Source: Typha latifolia (Eukaryota; Streptophyta; Magnoliopsida; Poales; Typhaceae). From it: 64,000 nt of DNA. The translations under genes and the position numbers were made by a program. The notes under the pieces are model-generated. The model searched no databases. It was given only the letters and a program-made list of their open reading frames with translations, and had not been told where the DNA came from. The DNA lies in contig CM034100.1 of assembly GCA_019914945.1 (NCBI GenBank), positions 14,147,096-14,211,095 on the forward strand, read 5' to 3'. This document shows positions 36,901 through 50,700 of this stretch, piece by piece (positions within the stretch are counted from its first letter, which is position 1; each line of letters starts with the position of its first letter).

Positions 36901-38540
36901 AGTTCGTAGATCACAAAAAATCTATCAATAGTACAAAAGCATGTAGAGTCTTCGAATACAAGAGTATATGTTGAAAATAATACAATAAGAAGAATATATC
37001 TATTTTCAGTATTACTATTAAATAAGTATTACAAAAAGGCTTAGCGCCTCACTAAGTAAACTGCTCAAAAATACTCTCACTATGCCAACACTCAATTTAT
37101 AACATATATAAAATATGGATGAGTTTAGTGCTTAGCAAATGGCAACTATCGTTGACATATTAGTGTATAAGAACTTTTATAGCATGATATGATGTATACA
37201 ACTATACTCAAAATGATTAGTGCATGAATACATAAATATTACATTAACTTATATAAAATAAGACACGTTTAATTATATTATCTAGCACGGATCAACTCTT
37301 ATGCCAATTGGCTTCCCTCAATATCCAAATATCCACCCATCATACCCCATACAAAGCTCAACAGCAGTCACTTATATTCATCCAAAGTAAACGACCATAG
37401 GAGGGAGAGTAAACTCTAATAGTAAAATCGTCTACTCATTGCTTGACGAACAATTAATTGATTGTTTGTCACCATAGAGTAAGTACTTCAGTCATGGGTT
37501 CATCATCATAACCACTACTCATACTGAGTGCCGACGCGAACATCCACACTATGAGCTACTGGTGTCTGCAAAGACACTCTCACTCTATGTCTATCTAGTA
37601 CCGTTAGGTCTATATCATTCCACTCTTATATCTCTAACTTTAATATCCCAATTAAGAGGTTTGACCCTCGTCTAACTAAAAAAATAATTGTCCGTCAAAG
37701 TTTGAGAGATAAGTTTTTAGTCTCAATATAGCACGAAGCTACAGAAAAACACTCTCTAAAGTAGGAACAAGGTCACACCACTCGGATAGGGTTTATCTCA
37801 CGACGATCGATAGGGAAAGGTTTCAAAAACCTTCCTTATCTTCAAACTTGAAACATAAATAGGTTTATTACTGACGCTTTAGTTGCCAATTCATAGGCCT
37901 TGCTGAAAAAAGATAAACTATTTAGTGTCATATTTTAAAGTCAAAACTACTGAGCATATCAACATATTATATCAAGACGATGTGTTTACTACTGTAGTAC
38001 TACAACTTTAACTGAGGCTTAAGCACAGATTAACACTGACATATGCCAAGTGAAGTGCTATATATATAAATAAATATCATGTGTATGAGATGACAATTAA
38101 TGTGCCTAAAATATGCTCTATTTAGGTATTTAGTGACTATTTGGGTAAATAATTTTTTGATTTTAGTATTAAGTAACTATTTGGATAGATAATTATTTGA
38201 TGAGGACAACTCTGCTTGAAAAGTCGCCGTAAAGACCTAATTAGAGATAATATGGGCTTCCAATATGTAATTCTCAATGAGCGATCAATATATGTACACA
38301 GATTAGGATAGTCAGACATTTACTCCTGCAAACACTTGTTCCTCCAAATTCAAAATCGCCGAGAAATGAAATTTACTTATATAGCCCAAGTTTTTTTTTT
38401 TACAGTACATGAAGTTCTTTCTCATATCCTTTTTACCAATTTACATAATCATATATTAGAAGCACAAATGATACACAGATCAATTAAAAGAGATCAATCC
38501 AAATCCAAAACACCATGATATGAGATCAATCAAACTATAT
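33931..38540. other. intergenic region between the MAKR-like gene and CHLH
   Basis: About 4.6 kb without a gene. Simple repeats: degenerate GTGCTA hexamers at 34494-34532, TTTA runs near 34717-34736 and 36321-36345, and a TA run near 35190. A segment of about 34120-34350 with C-rich starts (ACCCCCCTGTATTT) facing ATAGGGTGTCATATGC could be a MITE relic. 36830-37870 has the look of LTR-type non-coding sequence but gave no diagnostic motif. Confidence 0.55.
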
Positions 38541-41500
38541 TCACCTCTCAATCCCTTCGATCTTGTCTTCCACCTCGGAGTACAACTGCCTCAGCCTATC
38601 CAAGTTCTCCTCCGAGGTCTCCCAGTAGCCTCTCCCGTTCGCCTCCAAGAAGGTCTGCACCAACTTCCTAAACGAGTTGGGGTTCGTCTCCAAGAGCTTC
38701 TTCCTCATCTCCTCGTCCTCGATGAAGGTGGTGTTCGCCTCCTCGTACACCCAGTTATCCACCTGCCCTGACGTGGCGCTCCACCCCACGGTGTTCGTCA
38801 GCCTCTTCTCGATCTCCCTCACTCCCTCGTATCCACTCTTCATCATTCCCTCGTACCATTTTGGGTTTAAGAGTTTGGTTCTTGCGTCCAGCCTAACGGT
38901 CTCGGCTAACGTGCGCACCTGGGCGTTGGCGGTGGTGGTGTCGGCGACGTAGGCGCTCGGCTTCTTGCCGTCGGTGCGGAGGGATTGGACGAGATTGGTC
39001 GGGTCGGAGTCGAAGTAGTGGCTGACGTCGGTGAGGGAGATCTCCGACGAGTCGAGGTTCTGGAACGTGGCGTCGGCGGTGCTCAGGGCCATCTCAAACA
39101 CCTTGCGCTTCTCGGTCATGCCGACGCCCGGGGCGTCGCAGTCGAACGCGAAGGACTTCCGGCTCAGGTACATGTCCTGGAGCTGCTTCTCGTCGTTCCA
39201 CGACGAGTTCTCGACGGCTAGGTTGACGTTGGAGGAGTAGGAGCCAGAGGCGTTGGAGAATATGCGGGTCGCTGCCTCGCGAATAGGCACGCCGAGCTCG
39301 GCAGCCTGCTGCATTGCGTGCTTACGGATGTAGTTTTGCTCTTCCGGCTCGTCTAATTCCGCCACCATCTTCACTCCCCTGTCGAGCAGATTCATCTGTA
39401 CCATATAGAATTGAGCATATTAGTTCTATCAATGTTCAGATATGGATGTAAGAGTACTTTGTGGATTTGAGCATACTTGGTTGATGAAGAGGTCCCTGAA
39501 GACGCCGGAGCAGTTGACGACGACGTCGATCCGAGGCCGGCCGAGCTCTTCGAGGCTGACCGTCTCGATACGGTTGACTCGGCCCAAAGTGTCAGCAACC
39601 GGCCTGACACCGATCATCCACAGAACCTGAGCCAGGGACTCGCCGTAAGTCTTGATGTTATCAGTGCCCCAGAGCACCAGAGCCACTGTCTCCGGGTACT
39701 TCCCCCCGTTGTCAATCTTTTGCCTCTCGAGCAGCCGGTCCACCACTACCTTCGCGCTTTGCATTGCCGCGGCAGTCGGGATGGACTGAGGGTCGAGGGC
39801 GTGGATGTTCTTGCCGGTGGGGAGAACCTTCGGGTTCCGAATTGGGTCGCCGCCTGGGCCTGGCTCCACGTAGCTGCCATCAAGGGCTAGTTTCAAACTA
39901 GCTAGCTCGTTGTCCGCCACAATTAATCTCAAACACTCTGCTAAGAACTCAAACAATGTTCTCAGCTTCTCCCTGTCTGCTCTCAGGAACTTGGTCTTGG
40001 ATAGGTACTGCACCCATGGTTCCATCAGGCCGAAGCCGAACATTGACGTCAACTTCTCGGCAACATCAACGACTTGCCCCTTCTTATTTGTTGTCCGATC
40101 TACGAAAGTCGATATGGCACCACGAGATGCGTCTGTAATCTCCCTCAGAAGCTGGACATCGGCGAGGATACCCTTGTCACTTCCTCGGTAGACGTCTTCG
40201 ATGTTCCTTCCAACGGTCTCCGCTAGTATTCCCGGTAATGAGTATATTCCTTCCTCAGGACGGTCAAGGGCAGCAATGTTCACCAATGTGGCCACTGCCT
40301 CAACGGAGCTAGGAGGCTCACCGATGACATGAAGCCCGCATGGTAGAAGTCTAGACTCTATCTCCATGATCTTGGAGTACACTTTACCAACCACAAGATC
40401 TCTGTCGTTGGCTGAGAGCTCTTCCCCTTCTTCCGGCAGGCTCACATCTTTGTCGAGGTTGCACTGCTTGGCAGTGCTGATGATTGAGCTCACAATCTGT
40501 GGGCCACGTCCGGTGTCTTTGAGTGACTGATAAGATGAGATTAGCTCTGAGAGCTGCTTGAGACCCTTGTAAAGCCCTGCATTCTCAGCAGGGGGTGTTA
40601 AGTAGCTGATGGTGTTTGCATAACTCCTGCGTTTCGCAATGGTTGCCTCCGATGGATTGTTTGCCGCATAGTAGTAGATGTTAGGGATGTTTCCGATGAG
40701 ACTGTCAGGGTAGCATGCATCGCTCATGCCGACCTGCTTGCCAGGCATGAATTCTAAAGACCCATGAGTACCGAAATGCAGAACGGCATCGGCTTTGAAG
40801 ATCTTCTCAACAAAGGAGTAGTAAGCCGCAAAGCCATGGTGAGGACTAGCTGACTTTGAGAAGAGGAGACGCATTGGATCACCCTCGTATCCGAAGGTTG
40901 GCTGCACACCAATGAAGACATTGCCATACTGCTTTCCATAGACAAGGAGGTTTTCACCATCTGAATTGAGATTGCCTGGGGGTTTGCCCCAGCTCTCCTC
41001 CAACATTGAAGCATAAGGAGTGAGGGACTGGTACTCGCGGACATTCATCTTGTAGGCGATGTTGAGGTTAGGACTACTGAACTTAGCCTCCTTGTCATGG
41101 ATCACATCCTCGATAAGGGCCTCGGGAGTATCAGGAAGGCCTTCAACATTGTATCCACTTTTCTTGAGGTCAGAGAGAACAGAGAAGATGGAAGAGAAGA
41201 CGTTCAAGTAGGCTGCTGTACCCACATTGCCTTTGTCCGGTGGGAAGCTGAAGACAGTTATTGCTACTCTCTTCTCCTCCTGCTCCACATGATCAAGTAA
41301 CAGTTTAGTTTAGCAAACAAAAGCGACGCTATATAATTTTGCATCTATTGCAGTCTACGCTACATTTGTAGAAGAATTACAAGAACATCAAACAACAAAC
41401 TTAAGAGTAGATTACTCCATACAATTGATATTCTCAGTTGTATGTTTGTTCTTTAATAGCAACTACAACTGATGTTTACTTCTACAAGGAATAACAAATA

Positions 41501-43478
41501 AAACTAAGAAGAAGTGATATATGATAAAGAGGTTCAAATTGATTCCAGTAAGTTGGTCTACTCCTATTTGGCTTATATTCTTGGCACCTAATTGGATTAT
41601 GATTCATCTATTCCTCAACATAACTACTGATAACAAAAGATGAGACAAATTGGCAGTCCTACCGTAGCACAGGCATTATAACAAACAAGAAGTAAGCAGG
41701 AAGAAGGACAAATTACAAGCATAATATACTAAATCTTGCACTTATCTCTCTTGGATTTGTTCACGCCTATGTAAGCAACTATGTTATAAGTTCGTTTATG
41801 AAATTCTGAAAGGAGAATGGAATAAAAATTCTAAGCAAGAATGCTGCAAATAGTCTACAAAAAGCAATAAAGAAAGCTAAAAGCAGGGAGAATACCTTTG
41901 ATTTTTTCTTCAGCTCAGCCCATCTGATTGCCCTGGTACACAGCTGGTCAATTCTCTTATGCAGCGCATGCGATTTTCCTATGATCAATACGAAAGATCA
42001 AAACATACGCATTGGTAAAAGAGTAACAAAATTGCATCAAGGAATAAGAAATAAGTCGCCTTGCCTGTTCTCGGATCACGGCCAGAGAACACGATGGGCT
42101 CCATCCCACCGTCGAGCTCCGGCAGCGCCACCTGCAACGCTACCTGAATAGGATGCAAGCCGAGCGTACTATTCAGCCACTCCTCCGTGGTCTGGAACAC
42201 CAACGGCAACGCCACGATGTACGGCACGTCGATCTTGCTCAGCGCCTCGATCGCCCTCGGGTGGTCCTGCCTCGCCGGGCCCCCGACGAGCGCGAACCCG
42301 GTCAGCGACACCACGGCGTGGATGAACGGCTTGCCAGTGATCGGGTCGACCAGGTACCTCTCCGCCGGCCCGGAGAAGTCCAGCCCGCCGGCGAAGATGG
42401 GTATCACCTTCGCGCCCCTCGCCTCCAATTCCATGATCACCGCGACGTAGTGGCCGTCGTCGCCAGTGACTATGTGGCTCCTCTGCAGCACCAACCCAAT
42501 GATCGGCGCATTTGGGTCTTTAAGCTTCTCATGTGCGTCCCTCCTCGTTCCGTACCAATTCAAGTACTCCTTCACATCGTCGTACATGCAAGGCGCCAAT
42601 GGATGCCAGATTCCGCTGTCTAAGAACAGAACTGGGTCGTCGTAGTCGATCTTGGTCCCTTTGAGAGCAGGGATGTAAGACCCAGAGATCATCTTCAAGA
42701 AGTTTTGGAGGTTCTCCGGCGAACCGCCGAGCCAGAACTGGAGGCTGAGGATGTAAAGCCTGGCGTCCTGGGCCTTGTCGCTGGGCAAGTACTTGAGGAC
42801 CTTCGGCAATGTCCGGACAAGCTTGAGCATGCTCTCGGCGAATCCCGCCGACTGCTTCTTCTTCTTGAAGAGCTGGAAGAAGGGGCTCTTGGATTGCCCG
42901 AGCTGCGACATGCTGAAAGACCCAAGCTTGTTGAGCCGCATCACCTCCGGCATCGACGGGAAGACGAGGACGGCGTCCATCCGATCGCGCTCCTTCTCCA
43001 CCGCATCCTTCACCTTCAGCGCCAGCTCCTCGACGAAGATAAGCGAGCCGATGAAGACATTCGCGTCCTCCAAGTCCTTGCAGAAGGCCTCGTAGATGCT
43101 CGCGTCGCGGAGCTCCTCGACCAAGTACCCCACCACCTCGAACGACACGTGGCGGCGCTCGGCGTTGAGGGCGCGCACCGCGGCGGAGAGGGAGGACTGG
43201 TACTGCGCCTCGAGGACGACGTATACCACCTTAACCCTCGGAAGCCCCCGGTCGTTCCCGTCGGGGATAATGCGGCGGACTTCGGGTTTGGTCTGAGTGA
43301 AGAGCCCGTTCCCGGCGATTGCGCACCGGATTCTCGAACCGCATCGCGACGCGGCGGCGCGGCTAGGTCTTCTGGGCAGAAAAGAGTGGAGGAATGCGTG
43401 TTTCTGGGAGGCAGAGGAGAGGTGATCGGTTCTTGTAGAATTGCGGACGGTGAAAGGAGTAGACAACAAGGAAGACAT
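38541..43478 (-). CDS. CHLH: magnesium-protoporphyrin chelatase H subunit
   Basis: Four exons, 42065-43478, 41896-41978, 39477-41279 and 38541-39395, encode 1384 aa, close to the usual 1380. Phases close exactly. Residues 1-about 50 are Ser/Arg-rich and fit a chloroplast transit peptide. The rest is collinear with plant CHLH: an N-terminal DUF3479-type region, then the CobN/Mg-chelatase region with the near-invariant [23 protein letters not shown] and [11 protein letters not shown] blocks. CHLH binds protoporphyrin IX and, with ChlI, ChlD and GUN4, inserts Mg2+, the first committed step to chlorophyll; it is also GUN5 in plastid-to-nucleus signalling. Intron 1 begins with GC instead of GT (see separate entry). 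Exons 1, 3 and 4 are GC-rich. No lesions. Confidence 0.97.
42055..42066 (-). other. non-canonical GC 5' splice site of CHLH intron 1
   Basis: The minus strand reads AACAG|GCAAGG with the exon ending at 42065. The alternative reading with a GT is not available within frame. Joining this AG to the acceptor ATAG|GAAAATCG at 41978 restores the conserved [10 protein letters not shown] of CHLH exactly, and the remaining exons then give a full-length frame. The +2 T-to-C change within an otherwise strong donor (AG|GCAAG) is the typical GC-AG intron pattern. Confidence 0.88.
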
Positions 43479-43562
43479 TGGAAAATTTTCTAACGGAGTT
43501 GGTCCTTCCGATCCTACCTAAATTTAGCCTTTGTGAATTGCTCAAAGATTGATGAGAGATGG

Positions 43563-43585
43563 TCTCTCTCTCTCTCTCTCTCTCT
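43563..43585. repeat. (CT)n microsatellite in the CHLH leader
   Basis: A perfect dinucleotide run of about 23 bp, read as (GA)n on the CHLH coding strand, 85-107 bp upstream of the start codon. The position suggests 5' UTR or core promoter. Confidence 0.9.
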
Positions 43586-43703
43586 ACTGTCTGCCCCCCT
43601 CTTCCACTAAAACTTGAAAAGGGAGGAGGAGTTATAGTATTTGGAATGGGTGGGTTGTGTGGAGAGAGTGAGCTTGTGGAGATTCCAATGGTTGAACCTA
43701 GGA

Positions 43704-43709
43704 CACGTG
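43704..43709. promoter_or_regulatory. G-box upstream of CHLH
   Basis: Palindromic CACGTG in the context GACACGTGGC, 226 bp upstream of the CHLH ATG. G-boxes are bound by bZIP (HY5, ABF) and bHLH (PIF) factors, and chlorophyll biosynthesis genes are commonly light-regulated through them. The match is seen; binding is inferred. Confidence 0.6.
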
Positions 43710-44304
43710 GCCTTGGTGGGAACGTAGAGAGAGATTTGTGTATGTATGTGCTTATCTCTCGTACCAGGTGGGGACGGGTGGGGAGATTGCGAAGGATGGG
43801 GCTTGGAATCCTATTGGCTGGGGAGGATTTCCAAGCTTTGTAAAAGGTGAGTGAAGTGATGAGGGTGGGGGGGACAGGATGGTTTGTAATTGGTTTCTAG
43901 CTGTTTATGGTGGTGGTAAAGGGGGGTTGGGGGGGAGGAGGGCTTTTTTGGAGGGAGAGGGGAGAGGGGTTTGCTTGTGACTGGCATTGCATGGTTAAGG
44001 ATATCTTAGGCTGTGACGCCTGGGTGGAGCTTTGTGGGCCTTTGGCTTGAAAAGGATATTTAGGGGGAGAGCTCGATTTTATGGACTCATACTTCATAAA
44101 GTACATGCCCTCTCCAATTATTGGAGAGGAAGGATACAAGCTCTTTTATTTTACTAGCTTCCGTATTTGTCGATGCAAATCGCATTAGAGCGAGAGCACG
44201 ATTTTGAAAAGGAAGGACAACGAGGACTAGAGGAGGAGCCTCGTCTGCCAGAGAATCATCGGTTAGTGAGCCAACGGACATTGAACTCGATAACGATGGT
44301 AAGA

Positions 44305-44465
44305 TTAGGAGTGTAATTAAGCTCAGCATCGTTCAAGCTCGGCTTGAAATTAGTTCTGAACTTAACTCAATATCAAGCTTGAATTGATTAGATCCAATTT
44401 GAGTTAAGCTTGAACCAACCTTGCAAAGTGCCTATTTTCCTTGGGAGCTCGCCTAATATCCAACG
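44305..44465. mobile_element. fragment of a GAGCTCG-rich hAT-like element
   Basis: It begins near AGGAGTGTAATTAAGCTCAGC and is composed of repeated AAGCTTGAA/GAGTTAAGC/CAAGCTCGGC motifs. These are characteristic of abundant plant non-autonomous elements whose ends read GGGTGTAAA followed by GAGC-rich repeats. A fuller relative lies at 58913-59265. It lies about 300 bp downstream of the CPL4 stop codon. Confidence 0.4.
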
Positions 44466-44765
44466 ATGGGAAAAAATGAAAAATTGTTAGTCTAACGTAG
44501 AACTAGCATCCTATTTCACCTACTAATACATGGAAACTGGTCAGCGTAAGTATCTATGATGACAACAAATCATGATGCAATGGTTACCTAAACTCGAAGA
44601 TAACTTTCAGGACGTGGTATAATATTCTTAACACAGGAGGTAACAGGGAATCCAAAGCAATCATACATAAATGCTCTAAACAGTAGATTTTGTACTGCAT
44701 ATACTTCGGAACCATAAAACTGTTAATAAATCATCAATTGTTTCTATAAAAAAGTTAGTAAATCA

Positions 44766-47700
44766 TCAATTGTTTCTAGGAGTGCTGATCGTAAAGTCTT
44801 CCTCCTTTTGCCGATTCCATCGGTAGTTTGCTGCTTCAATCCAGCTAGGGCTGACCAAGAACTTCTTGTTTTGCACAGCCCAGCGTGCCTTCTCTGTTCC
44901 TGAATCCGTTGCAACAACATGTGTGACAGATGAGTCCACATCAGTACTACATGTTGCTCCTAATTGCTCAGCCATCTTCCAGATTGACTGATCCTCGGCA
45001 CGAGACTTGTATGGGAACACCCGGCTGAAAACTATTTTACACCCTTGTAATATTTCCTGGCGGATTTTCTTCATTACCTAGAACAAAAGAAAAAATAATA
45101 TAGAACCAAAGTGTAAGTAGAAGTTCATGACAAAAGCTTTAGTTAGATTCAATTAATTTATTCAACAATGGTTAAAATTGGCTAATGTTTCATAACTTGA
45201 AAATACAGACATAAAGAAGGCATTGGGTCTGAGATGAACTCCATGCATTCAGATCAAATTTTCAAATGATAAAGCAATGTTTCATGATTGAAGACTCTGA
45301 GAAGCAGATCGATCACAGCTATCTGGTATAAAAGCTTTATGCGACCAGGTGGTCTGAGCCGATGACAGATGCAATAACATAAGCTTTAGTTAAATTAATG
45401 AGTTATTAGAAGCTCTTCATGCCTATATTACTATAGGAGGTAAAACAAGAAAATACAGGGTATCCTTATGATTGGATATTTTACCTGTCTCACATCTCTG
45501 GATGAGAGATCTATTCCAAGTTCCTGCAGGAGGTAAAAGAATAAGTGAAGATGTATGCATATATACATATATAAGTTTATATATAACAAACATCTAGCAT
45601 GAGGTTAAAAAGCTGACTTTCTATTACTCACTAAAAAAGCCTATGAAATGGAGTTAGCAATAGAAAGTCATGCAGCTGCAGCATTGCAAGATTGAACCAT
45701 GCTAACTTAGTAGAGATTAGATGAAACCAAAAACTGAACAGATTCAAAAGGAAAGTTCAACTAACTAACCGGATCAAAAAACCTCTGATGAGACTTCTTT
45801 AGAACATTTAAAATTGTTGCAAGTGCACCGTCAGACTCCATTTCATCTTTCATTGACTCTGACAATGATTTAATTGAAAAGCCAAACTGGCGACAACTAG
45901 AAGAAAAGAAATGGTATCTTTCCATCTGGATTAGGTTTTCTTTGTGCTTCTGCCACACCTATAACAATAGTGTCTTTTGTATTAGCCAAACCAGTGTCAT
46001 AAATAGTATAATTCTACAAGTACAAGCATAAGTATCAAAGTAATCAAATATAATGGTGTTGAAGAATTTCTAGAAGCTAATCATTTATTGTCCTACCATT
46101 TTTGCCATTTTTTTCCAGATGTTAAAGCATGCATCATGCATTTTTGATATTGACTATCTCAATCTGCAGGAATAGGAGTTAAGAACAGCTTTATTGTCAA
46201 CACATGAGGTTATCTTCCTATATGAAGTCTTAGAAGAACAAAGCTTTCAAGTTCTAGCCACAATGATGCCCCACGATTAGGAATGTACACTGAGGTAACC
46301 CTTATTGTGCTCTTTAACAGGCTTGTGCTTGTGTCAACCGTTAAAATGATCAACAGACTTTCTGATATTTTTCCCTTCTCTTGCAACAAAGACTGTCAGG
46401 AACAACACTGTAAAATCTTTCAAAGTTCTAAATATTTTAACTAGTTATTCAAATAACAGCATATCTACTTAAATCCAAATTAACAATTAAAATCTGAAAA
46501 AATAAATTAAGGAAATAAAGGAAAATGTTACTCGAAAGTTTAATAATTTCCTAATCTTCATCCTTTCATACATGACTCCAAATTCTCTGTCACATGCTTC
46601 AAACATGGAAATGATTCTGATGCCATCAGTAGTAAAATTTATATCTCAAAGGGAGGTCTTGTTGATGAAGTTAGTTACCTGATGGTTCATAACAGTAGTT
46701 GTTATGTAGTCATTGTTGTAAAAGTCTAGATTGCATGAATAAATTAGTTTATAAAATATAATAGAATCTTACTTTGGATATTTCCAAAAGTTATTAAGAT
46801 AATTCAGAAAATGTAGCTGGCTAACAAATAAACTTACAAACTCCGTGTCGTCAAGAATCACTGCAACACTTTCAGCACCCAGCACCACATCAAGGCCCTT
46901 CTGATGTCGCTGGGTGCAATCAGACTGTGAGATTACTTTTGAATTGAAGTAGACATTCCCAGGGTCAAGAAGCTTGACCATTTCCAGGGCATACGATCGC
47001 TCTGCCATAGTGTACACATACATATCAAACATACTACTTGCTTCTCTCAAAAAGTCGTGGATGAAAGGCCTCAACTTTGTCAGCATATGAATGGAGTCCA
47101 GTCTGAATAAGCTTCTGCCGGGATCATCTATAAAATGAGAAATAAAACAAGTTCATCAACCTTTTACATGATAATAAAATTTCTAAGGAGGAATAATGCA
47201 AAACGTGGTGGAGAGAAAGAGATAGATGGAGGAGGAAACAAAGGGAGAGAAGGAATAGGGTTTCACACCTCCACCCTAAAATTGGTTTCACACTAATTTT
47301 CTCAAAGGAGCAAAGCTAAATAATCTTCATTAACCTAAAAAAAAAATTATGGATCTATATATAGAACTACAATGAAAAGTAAACAAAATACACAATAAAT
47401 ATAAAATATACAAAAGATACCCTAAATAAATAAAAATACAAAATCGATAATAACCAAATCCCTATAGGGGAGAATCATCAACTGTCTGCGCCACTTGCAC
47501 TAGTACACACGCTATCATATCCTATCAATGATGTCCATATCAAAGAAGTTGAAGGACAACAGATGAAAACATAAAAACACACGCATGTGCACGTGCGTGC
47601 ATGCGTGTGTGTGCGGACGCGCATGTGTCTATGTGTGTTTGCGTGTGTGTATTGTGTGCGTTAACTGATAAATGTAAGAATGTTCCAAAAGCCCATTTGG

Positions 47701-50700
47701 GAAGAATCATGGTTTAAAGCTTTAGTTTCGATTATTGTCCTAGAGAGAACTAAACATTCAATGTTTCATTCAATTTCGGATACAGTTTGAGTTGCTTGCT
47801 TTGATTTGGATTCCCAACCACCCGGCCAAAGCTTTAAGCCATGGGTAGATTAGCATACTCACACAATTACAAATTTCATAACAAAGCCCTCTTTTCCATT
47901 TGATGATGCACGTTATTATCTTTTGTCTCTTTATTCTTATAATAGCATCGATAATCTCCACATATATCAGTTAAGAACTGAATGACTAAGTCCAACAAGC
48001 CAGATTGAGTTTGTAGGGGAAGGAATAAAGGCTCAAACAGCCAGTTAGCTTCAGAGAAAAAGAAGCATGTATACCATTTATGAGGTAAAAGAACTATAGA
48101 GATAGAGAAGTTTTTGGGCTAGAAGGAAAATATAGTTATGCAGAGGAACATACTAATAAACAGTAATACCTTTTGTTGAATCAGCTTGCCTAATTAAATA
48201 ATCTTCTTCAATAGAAACATCTACAAGACGGGTTGAGTTCAGTAGTGTATGATCCAAGTCTAGTATAAGTATGAGCTTTTTCTCACGCAACAATTTCTTC
48301 AGATCAGCTCCACGTAGTCTATCCATCTCTGTAGCACCTAACTTTAAATCCTGCACTAAAGAGTTATTCCTTAGGTGGTTATTAAAAAATTTAGCAAATT
48401 TGAGTCATCTTTATAAATGGATGAATGGTAAAGAAACATATTACATGAAATGTTTTGCAATTTTATCAAAATTAAAATATAATATGCCATGTTTTTCGAT
48501 GGAGGTTTCACGACCAAGATTACAAGGATAAAGTACTACAATACATGCTATAACTTATAACAAAATTCCTGTTTATTGTATTACAATTGTTGCTGTCTTT
48601 TTTTCACCTATATGGGATGATGAATAATTAATCATGTTGATGTCATGTTTTTACTTGTATCACTTTATTGTAATTTTTAGCATAACTACATATTGTGAAA
48701 AAAAATTAAAAATAGAAGAACACATCCAAGAAATCTCATATACATGACAAGCATGAAACATATCATGCTGATGTTATCCTCACATAGCATGTCAGATAGT
48801 GATACTGATGTGAATATTCTGAAAGTAGAAGCTCCTTCTGACCTAGAAAGCCTTTGTTTTATTGATGCTTAAATGACAGAAATAAAAATAAGGGTGTATG
48901 AACTTATGTACTTGTTAGGATGAAATTTGAATAATGTGCTGTTATTTTTTCTTCTTCATTTGATCCATTTCAATTTTCTCCTTTTCTAATTCCTGTCCTT
49001 AAACTTAAATTTCTCCACTGGAGCACATATTAGGCACATGGCTGTCGAGACAATTAATGTCCAGAAAAGTCTACCTAACAAGATATGGTCAACTATCATA
49101 TCTTAGCCAAATATGGGTTTATTTTCTAAGCAAATCAAATTTACTTGTGATCATATGCATGGTTCAATCTGCTATTTCAAGCGTGCTTTTCCCATTATGT
49201 CAATTTTTGGTAAAATTTGAGAAAAAATATCTTAACAAAAAAGATTTTGGATTTCTCTCCATTAAGGAAAGCCCCCTACAAAATGAAAAATATAAACACA
49301 CTGCGTATTAAAAAGGCAACACCAAAAAACTATGTCACTCAGATTCACATTTTAGACCAAGCTAACCCCCCAAGAGCAAGGTGCCTTTTCATTACATCTT
49401 AGAGCTAGAAGTCTAGACCATATTTAAAGTTCAAGAAAGCTTTATCAGCAAACCTAGGAGTAGAAGTTTCTCTATAGGAAAGGGACAGAGAGCACTCAGA
49501 CTCAAGTATGAGAAAGCAAACTAGTTAAAGAAATTCTCATGAGAAAATCCTGGAACTTAGGTATCTAATTATTGACATTTAAAAATTCAAAATATTATGA
49601 AGGGCTGATATCAGCCTCGATTCATAATTGACAAGGTTCTGAGCTTGACTTTAATCTACACCACTCAGTAGTTACAAGGTTTACCTTATGAATGTAACCA
49701 AAAGCAACTCCTGATCCATCATCTTCCTCAAGCTGCCCACATCTCATGCACAATCCTCTAAAAAATCCAGGATGTGGAGGGCATATATCAGTTGGATTTT
49801 CTGACTCTGCAGATGTACCTATTACAGGATAAAATATAAATATGTAGTTAGACCAATCATTAATTAAATGATGAGCTCATGTGACCTAGGCAAAGATCTG
49901 GCATCTCTAATGCAATCACAAAATAACTGAAAAAATGAATAAATTTTAGGTGAGACTACTAAAGTACATCAGTACTCTAATTGCATAAGAGTAGATAAAT
50001 ATAGCATAATGCAAGTTAGCAATCCTCTTGGTGCTATTGAATCGAACAATTGTTCATAAAAAATTGGAAAGCATCAAAGTTTCCAACTTTTTCATGAATC
50101 CAATTCTTCCTAATGTAAAAGGCAACACAGAAAGATGTACAAGAGTTCTTCTCATAAAATTTGTCCTGAAAGATGTGATAGGATCAGAAAATCGAAATTC
50201 CAAAGAGATGAGCTGAATCAGAATGGAAACATGAACATCGCAGACTTGGAAACATTGAACTGTCAGCAATTGTATCACTAAAGATTCTCATGTGTTTTTT
50301 GATAAATTAATAGAGCTAAATAGTTCTAACTTCTACACTGGATAGTGCTCAGTTCCCGGTTCCCACTTCAGTGATCTCTAGCTGGAATTTAGGGGGAGTA
50401 GTTTTCATACATAATATGGTTGTTGATGGCATGAGCAAGTTTTGAAGCTTATTTTCATGTTCTTGAAAAACTTGAATTGATACAATCTATATGTGTTAGG
50501 ATCGTTTTGCTACGTCTTTAACTTAATCACATATTTGATTTGGGACATGTTACTTTGCTGAAAATTGACTAGTCAAAATTTACTTAGAAATATGTTTAAA
50601 GATTTTGTATCGAATCAATTTCCTTATAATGCACATGCGTTTCACGAGATATTTCTAGTGTTTGTCTTGATCTTATTTTTGTAAATTCTAGAAAATTATT

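Noticed and set aside
42705..43493. 262-aa plus-strand open frame opposite CHLH exon 1
   Set aside because: Shadow of the conserved CHLH coding sequence; no recognisable domain and no splice context.
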